64,000 nt of DNA from contig SEBU01000005.1 of the NCBI GenBank assembly GCA_004173475.1, positions 186,001 through 250,000 on the forward strand, in the 5' to 3' direction. This stretch comes from Gammaproteobacteria bacterium (GTDB lineage Bacteria; Pseudomonadota; Gammaproteobacteria; Pseudomonadales; Cellvibrionaceae). The position numbers and the translations under genes are program-made. The notes below the pieces were generated by a model, which was not told the origin of the DNA, did not search any database, and saw only the letters and a list, made by a program, of their open reading frames with translations. Within the stretch, counting starts at the first letter, position 1. Each line of letters begins with the position of its first letter. Of the stretch, positions 58,607 to 64,000 are shown piece by piece.

Positions 58607-60769
58607 ATGATTTCCAACATAATAATTAATAGAAAGATAATTACGTTTCTACTATTTTTTTTATTCGTGCCAGCAGTCCAGGCACAAAGCAATAACATCT
58701 ACGTGGACTTGGGGGGTACCATTCGCCCGGTCACCCACGCTGCCTCGGGTGCTCTATACGGCGTTACTGAAACCTTACCAACGGACATCAACGGCTTGGT
58801 GGCTCCGCTCAAGCCACGCATGTATACCCAACCGGCCCGCAGTGGCTCGGGGTTTCAGCAGCCTATAGGTGCTGCGATACCTGTCTCGCAGCGGCTTGCG
58901 AATACCACAGCGCAAGTTACCATCAGGCTAGCGGACATCCTTCCGGGCTGGCCATATCGATGGTCGGGCTGGTCTAACTGGTCTTCGCAGGTTAGGTCTG
59001 TTATCGCCGATAAACGCAATTCGGGTCGAAATAACTATTACGGCTACGAAATATGGAATGAACCCTACGGCACCTGGAATAGCTCGAATGGAAATTTCAA
59101 TTCAACCTTGTGGAAACCCACTTATGATTTGATTCGTGCGCAGGACCCAGGCGCGCGCATCATCGGCCCTTCAACCGCTTGGTACCACAGATCGTTTATT
59201 GAGTCGTTACTTCGATACTGCATCCCCAACAATTGTCTACCGGACGTGATTGGCTGGCACGAACTGGGAGGGGCGGACTACATCACCGCCAACATTAATG
59301 ACTACCGCGCATTGGAGCGAAGTCTCGGCATATCGCCAAGAGCCATCAGCATCAATGAATATTCTCACGGTACTCACGAATATGAAGGCGCCCCTGGTAT
59401 TTCCGTACCTTTCATCGCCAAGTTTGAACGCAATCAGGTTGAGTCGGCCAGCATCTCCTGGTGGTTTACCAACCTTCCCGGCAGGCTGGGCAGCCTGCTG
59501 ACCCCGAACAACCAGCGCGGCGGTGGCTGGTGGTTATACAAATGGTACGGTGACATGACCGGTAATATGGTTAAGGTGACGCCACCCAATCAAAATGGGC
59601 ACGGCCTGGATGCATTCGCGAGTCTCGATACCGGTGTGGGCAATGCCAGTATCGTGCTTGGGGGCGATTTCACCGGTACTGCAAATGTTGTGATAAGTAA
59701 TGTACCGGCCAGTTTTGGTAGCACGGTGAATGTCATTGTGGAATATGTCGCCTGGTCGGATAAGGATAGTCCCGTCAATGGCCCGGTCACCGCCGCGCAG
59801 TCAGTCTTCAATGTCGTTAATGGGTCGCTCTCTGTTCCCGTCACTATGTTTAATTCGTTCTACGGTTACCGTGTATATATTTCCGGTAGAGGGGGTGAAG
59901 CTGCGAATAAGCCCCTGGAAGTGGAACTGGAAACTCTGAACGCCCAAGGCAGTTTCTCTCCGTTTATTGTGCGGTCCGATTCAGCGGCGTCTGGAGGACA
60001 ATATATTTCATGGCCGAATAACGCTAATCAGGTTCTGGCTTCCCCTTCTGACAACGCAACCGGTCAAGTCGCGATACCTTTTGCACTTTCCAAGACAACC
60101 AATATGAGCTTCTCCATTCGAGCCAATATGGCTAATGCGGATGACGATTCTTTTTATTACAAGCTTGATTCGGGTGCTTGGATGACACTCAACAATTCCG
60201 TAACTGATGGTTGGATCACGTTAACGCCAACGATATTCTCCACGCTTCGCGCTGGCGATCACACTTTGTTTTTACTAAGGCGTGAGGATGGTGCTTGGCT
60301 GGACAAGGTGACGCTCGCAGCATCCGTTGGAGTGGTCACTCTCAGATCTGAATCTTTTAGTTCCAGCAGTAGTGTGTCGAGCAGCAGTTCTTCAAATCGT
60401 AGTTTGTCGAGTAGTACTTCTTCGAATCGTAGTGTGTCGAGTAGTACTTCTTCAAACCGCAGTTCGTCCAGCGTGTCGACTGGCAACGGTGTTAGCTGCT
60501 CAGTGGGTGAAATCAGCAGTTGGGGTAGTGGTTTCACTGCCAGCTTTACTGTCAGAAACAATGGAAGTTCCGCTGTCAACGGTTGGTCTGTCGGTCTGCG
60601 ATTTACTGGCGCGATCAGCGTCGTAAACTCCTGGAATACAACTATTTCAGGTTCGGGCAGTTCGTATACTGCAGCCAATGCCAGTTACAACGCGAACATT
60701 GGCCCTGGACAGAGCCTCAGCTTTGGTTTTCAGGGGTCGGGTAGTCCCGGAAGTGTCAGTTGCGATTAA
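58607..60769 (+). CDS. Secreted multidomain glycoside hydrolase with CBM35-like and CBM2 modules
   Basis: The 720-residue protein has a signal peptide (cleavage near VQAQS, residue 26), then a domain of about 340 residues with a (beta/alpha)8-barrel look. Glu152 in GYEIWNEPYGTW and Glu251 in ISINEYSHGTHEYEG lie about 100 residues apart, as acid/base and nucleophile do in clan GH-A. A beta-sandwich follows, then a CBM6/35-like module (about 440-572), a Ser-rich linker (about 582-626), and a C-terminal CBM2 with WGSGF, NGWSV and SWNTTI, which binds cellulose. I cannot name the GH family or the substrate; a plant or marine cell-wall glycan is likely. It has its own terminator and AGGA ribosome-binding site. 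Confidence 0.85.
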   Translation: MISNIIINRKIITFLLFFLFVPAVQAQSNNIYVDLGGTIRPVTHAASGALYGVTETLPTDINGLVAPLKPRMYTQPARSGSGFQQPIGAAIPVSQRLANTTAQVTIRLADILPGWPYRWSGWSNWSSQVRSVIADKRNSGRNNYYGYEIWNEPYGTWNSSNGNFNSTLWKPTYDLIRAQDPGARIIGPSTAWYHRSFIESLLRYCIPNNCLPDVIGWHELGGADYITANINDYRALERSLGISPRAISINEYSHGTHEYEGAPGISVPFIAKFERNQVESASISWWFTNLPGRLGSLLTPNNQRGGGWWLYKWYGDMTGNMVKVTPPNQNGHGLDAFASLDTGVGNASIVLGGDFTGTANVVISNVPASFGSTVNVIVEYVAWSDKDSPVNGPVTAAQSVFNVVNGSLSVPVTMFNSFYGYRVYISGRGGEAANKPLEVELETLNAQGSFSPFIVRSDSAASGGQYISWPNNANQVLASPSDNATGQVAIPFALSKTTNMSFSIRANMANADDDSFYYKLDSGAWMTLNNSVTDGWITLTPTIFSTLRAGDHTLFLLRREDGAWLDKVTLAASVGVVTLRSESFSSSSSVSSSSSSNRSLSSSTSSNRSVSSSTSSNRSSSSVSTGNGVSCSVGEISSWGSGFTASFTVRNNGSSAVNGWSVGLRFTGAISVVNSWNTTISGSGSSYTAANASYNANIGPGQSLSFGFQGSGSPGSVSCD
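60389..60478 (+). repeat. 30-bp tandem repeat encoding the Ser linker
   Basis: Three consecutive 30-nt units (60389, 60419, 60449) encode SSNRS[L/V/S]SS[S/T]-type decapeptides. The first two units differ at only two positions, and the third is more diverged. Such a minisatellite can change linker length by slippage. Confidence 0.8.
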
Positions 60770-60807
60770 CTGGTGAGGAGGTAGGTTAATAACTTGACTC
60801 CTTTCAT

Positions 60808-60844
60808 AAAGCTGCGCGGCTTGTGAGTCGCGCAGCTTTTTTTA
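60808..60844 (+). terminator. Intrinsic terminator of the glycoside hydrolase gene
   Basis: An 11-bp stem AAAGCTGCGCG/CGCGCAGCTTT with a 10-nt loop, followed by a T-run, lies about 40 nt past the stop codon. Confidence 0.92.
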
Positions 60845-61117
60845 GTGTACCTATTTTCCTCTCCGTTCATTTTCTGTAGATCCCCTCCTTCATTTTTACT
60901 GGCGCATTTCCCAAGCGTGATCTTTTAGTTTTTTTAGAATTTGTAATGAAGGGGTTTAATTAGCTCACGCTTACTCATTATCTTTTTAACGCCATAGAGA
61001 TAACTCAGCGAAAATAGTAGTAGCCGTTTAAGCGATTTGTATGAGGGTTTGTAGCATTTTTTGTAGCAAACCTGAGTAAGAGAGTAAATCACCTCTCAAA
61101 CTCAGGCTGTACAAAAT
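60845..61117. other. Spacer before rnpB 3' end
   Basis: AT-rich sequence of about 270 bp with no coding frame or repeat that I can support. Confidence 0.4.
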
Positions 61118-61511
<394 letters not shown>

Positions 61512-62124
61512 GCGCGCACACTACGCTCAAGCTCCCAAAAGCACAAGTAAAAACCCGCGAGCGCTGAGTCGAAGTTTTTAACACAATTTAATCAAGCTAA
61601 TATTCCTAACGTCTAATCACGATTCATGATTACTTTGAGAATCACGGAATTATTTTGATGAATACAAAAAGAGAAATGACGCGCCAATATTTGCATCAAT
61701 AACCAACAGACTTTAACAAATAAGAAAAACTATATGACTGCAAGTGTTGTTATTAAGTATGATGCCTTCCAAAATAGACTTTCACAAATAAACCTACCAA
61801 CACACTTGCTCTACGCGTGTTAACAAAAAAGGCGCAACAATTTCTACGTAGTGAAGAGTCATCTGCAATTTATCTCGCAGATATTCGCACAACATAGTCA
61901 AAGTGGTGGCTTAGCACTAAGCAAACCGCACTCGATTAATCTCAATGCATGACAGGAATCAGAGCATGAATACGATAATAACCCGCAGTTTATAAGCAAC
62001 TTTCAGCTTACATTTGGTGTTTTCGCGTTTTTCTACTATTACTAATCAAGGATTTGCGCATCTATACCATAATTAATTTTTTTAAATCCACCATAAAAAT
62101 ATTGTCTTTTGAGGAGCTCACCTC
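61512..62124. other. Long upstream region of the TonB-receptor gene and rnpB promoter
   Basis: No gene is recognised in 613 bp. A perfect dyad GCTTAGCACTAAGC lies at 61909-61922. The region should contain the rnpB promoter on the minus strand and the receptor promoter on the plus strand; I could not assign either with confidence. Confidence 0.4.
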
Positions 62125-64000
62125 GTGAAATTACAAAAACTCAGCTTACTTTCGGTATTGATTGCCACTTACATCAGTTTTCCAACGATGGCGGCCGATG
62201 CGCCCGCGCTTGATGAAATCATCGTAACTGCACAAAAACGTGTGCAAAAATTGGAAGATGTACCCATTTCACTAACAGCCATCAACGGTGAAAAATTAGA
62301 AGACGCCGGCATCGTCAGCATTTCGGGCATTGCAGATTACACGCCCAGTTTTAATATGACGCAAACCGGTATAGGAACTAATATCGCGATTCGCGGAATT
62401 AGTTCTGGTGTAAACCAAGGTTTCGAACAATCGGCTGCTATGTTTGTGGATGGTATTCACTACGGGCGGGCACAATTGTCGCGAGCACCTTTCCTTGATA
62501 TCGAACGAATTGAAGTGTTGCGCGGACCACAAAGTATTTTATTTGGTAAAAACAGTACCGCGGGTGCTATCAGCGTTATCAATGCAAAACCTGGCGATGA
62601 ATTTTTTGGAAAATTAAGTTTAAGTTATGAACCTGAACTTGATGAGCGCGAAGCCCGCTTAGTACTCTCTGGACCTATCAGTGAAACCGTCGGCGGACGC
62701 ATGGCTATTTTAAGCCGTAAAACTGAAGGATTTATTGAAAACACAACGCTTGAACGCGATGAATCAGCAGACGAAGATCGCGTAATACGCGCGACACTTG
62801 AATGGAAACCAACCGACGCTTGGGACATCACACTCAAACTGGAAGATGGATCTTTTGATAGTACTGGTCGCAATATTGAAGTTGTTAAACCAGTAACTAA
62901 TGCGTTGCTAAATCCAACCAATAATCCGAATCCCTACAAAACTATTCTCGAATTGCTAACAGCAGGTCAATATCATCTTGATACAACTGACGATGGAAAG
63001 CGTCAATCGAATGGTGATTACAGTTACAACGATACGAATAATGCAACCCTAACAATCGAACATGATTTTGGCGGCATGACATTAACATCGGTGACCGGCT
63101 ATAACGATTACACCTATTCTGAGTTGTGTGATTGTGACTTTACCGGTGCACCAGGATTTAATATTTTTTCTGACGAAAGTTATCGTCAGCTTAGCCAGGA
63201 ATTGCGTATTACTTCTCCAGCCGATCAGAAAATCAGTTGGGTTGGTGGATTATTTTATCAAGGTAGTGATATCCAATTTCATGACAACGTATTTGTTCCC
63301 ACTAACAGTGTAATCGCTACGGCAGTTTCTCCATTACTACGTGGTGCATCTACCCAACGTGACTTCAATCAGGACACGGAGCTTTACGCTATTTTTGGTC
63401 AGGCAACCTGGAACATAACTGATGTCAATCGCTTGATTTTGGGTGGTCGCTATTCATCTGAATCAAAAGACGCTAGTCGCTATCAATACCATGTAACACC
63501 CACGGGGACAGTACTCCCACAAGGTACAGTGACAGATCCCTACAACATTTTATGGGCAGGATTCAAAGTCGATCCTCACAACATCGCCAAGGACCGTAGA
63601 GAACCAAACTTTGACCCACAAATTGTTTTCCAGCACGACCTCAATAAAACAGACAGGCTTTATGCGAGCTACACTACCGGCTCCAAGTCAGGTGGTTTCG
63701 ATGTGCGCGCAAATGCATCGCCAAATAGTTTAGGAGGCGTATATCCAAACTTGGAAGGTAGCTTCGAGTTTAAAAAAGAGAAAGTTAAAAGTTATGAGCT
63801 TGGTGGCAAATTTTTTCTCGGCGGTTCAGCTGATCTAAATGTTGCAATATTCCGTTCCGACTTTACCGGCATGCAAACTAGCCAATTTGACGGAAGCTTA
63901 AGTTTCAACGTGGCTAATGCGGGCGAAGCGAGAGTACAAGGTATAGAAGTGGATGGGCGCTGGGCAATTACAACCGACCTGCTACTACGCGGCGGAGTTA
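62125..64000 (+). CDS. TonB-dependent outer-membrane receptor, N-terminal 625 residues
   Basis: An open frame starts at GTG 62125, with GAGGAG 8 nt upstream, and runs to the window end. The product has a signal peptide (about 25 residues, ending FPTMAADA), a TonB box region (LDEIIVTAQKR), the plug domain (IAIRGISSG, VDGIHYGR, IERIEVLRGPQSILFGKNST, AGAISVINAKPGD) and beta-barrel strands (LYASYTTGSKSGGFDVRAN, YELGGKFFLGGSADLNVAIF). Such receptors import siderophores, vitamins or oligosaccharides across the outer membrane. The plug wording (GPQSILFGKNSTAGAIS) is that of the large receptor group common in Cellvibrio and sphingomonads; the substrate cannot be named. The C-terminus is missing. Confidence 0.92.
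   Translation, partial: MKLQKLSLLSVLIATYISFPTMAADAPALDEIIVTAQKRVQKLEDVPISLTAINGEKLEDAGIVSISGIADYTPSFNMTQTGIGTNIAIRGISSGVNQGFEQSAAMFVDGIHYGRAQLSRAPFLDIERIEVLRGPQSILFGKNSTAGAISVINAKPGDEFFGKLSLSYEPELDEREARLVLSGPISETVGGRMAILSRKTEGFIENTTLERDESADEDRVIRATLEWKPTDAWDITLKLEDGSFDSTGRNIEVVKPVTNALLNPTNNPNPYKTILELLTAGQYHLDTTDDGKRQSNGDYSYNDTNNATLTIEHDFGGMTLTSVTGYNDYTYSELCDCDFTGAPGFNIFSDESYRQLSQELRITSPADQKISWVGGLFYQGSDIQFHDNVFVPTNSVIATAVSPLLRGASTQRDFNQDTELYAIFGQATWNITDVNRLILGGRYSSESKDASRYQYHVTPTGTVLPQGTVTDPYNILWAGFKVDPHNIAKDRREPNFDPQIVFQHDLNKTDRLYASYTTGSKSGGFDVRANASPNSLGGVYPNLEGSFEFKKEKVKSYELGGKFFLGGSADLNVAIFRSDFTGMQTSQFDGSLSFNVANAGEARVQGIEVDGRWAITTDLLLRGGV

Overview
The window looks like a chromosomal segment of a gammaproteobacterium close to Cellvibrio (Cellvibrionaceae). 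Three things suggest this. Gene order follows the Pseudomonas-type backbone (ampE-ampD-DUF1631-nadC-pilABCD-coaE-yacG, then mutT-argJ-secA-lpxC and the dcw division/cell-wall cluster, then rnpB). A secreted glycoside hydrolase carries a poly-serine linker and a CBM2, which is typical of cellulolytic Cellvibrio relatives. A large TonB-dependent receptor gene follows. This placement is inferred from synteny and domain style, not from a database search.

Layout: 0-5 kb holds a partial class I fumarase, a membrane coiled-coil protein, sodB, groES-groEL and fxsA. 5-12 kb is a peptidoglycan-recycling neighbourhood (an alkyltransferase-like protein, ampG, yajQ, ampE, ampD), then a DUF1631 gene and divergent nadC. 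12.7-26.2 kb is accessory DNA lying between nadC and the pilus genes. It holds a LysR/SDR pair, a REP-associated tyrosine transposase (RAYT) with five copies of its cognate hairpin, a 1706-residue secreted RHS protein with an embedded carbohydrate-binding-like domain and an overlapping small membrane protein gene, a decayed second RAYT, and a pilin cassette. In the cassette two pilA genes, each with a good sigma-54 promoter, bracket a phosphoethanolamine-transferase-like gene and a two-gene spermidine-synthase-like membrane system.

27-32 kb is pilB-pilC-pilD-coaE-yacG facing a Nudix/ThiE-like fusion gene. 32.8-57 kb, all on the minus strand, is argJ, secA, an M23 peptidase, lpxC and the complete dcw cluster read as mraZ-rsmH-ftsL-ftsI-murE-murF-mraY-murD-ftsW-murG-murC-ddlB-ftsQ-ftsA-ftsZ. 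Many of these genes overlap by 1-8 nt. A clear sigma-70 promoter and four 10-bp-spaced MraZ boxes lie before mraZ. 57-61 kb is a second accessory insertion (a secreted SH3-like protein and a GH-CBM enzyme) separating mraZ from rnpB. The window ends inside a TonB-dependent receptor gene.

Functionally, the core is cell-envelope biogenesis: peptidoglycan precursor synthesis, the divisome, muropeptide recycling, LPS commitment, Sec export and type IV pili. The most interesting material is accessory: the pilin-flanked modification-like cassette, the RHS protein with its candidate immunity partner, and the RAYT/REP family whose hairpins show compensatory changes.
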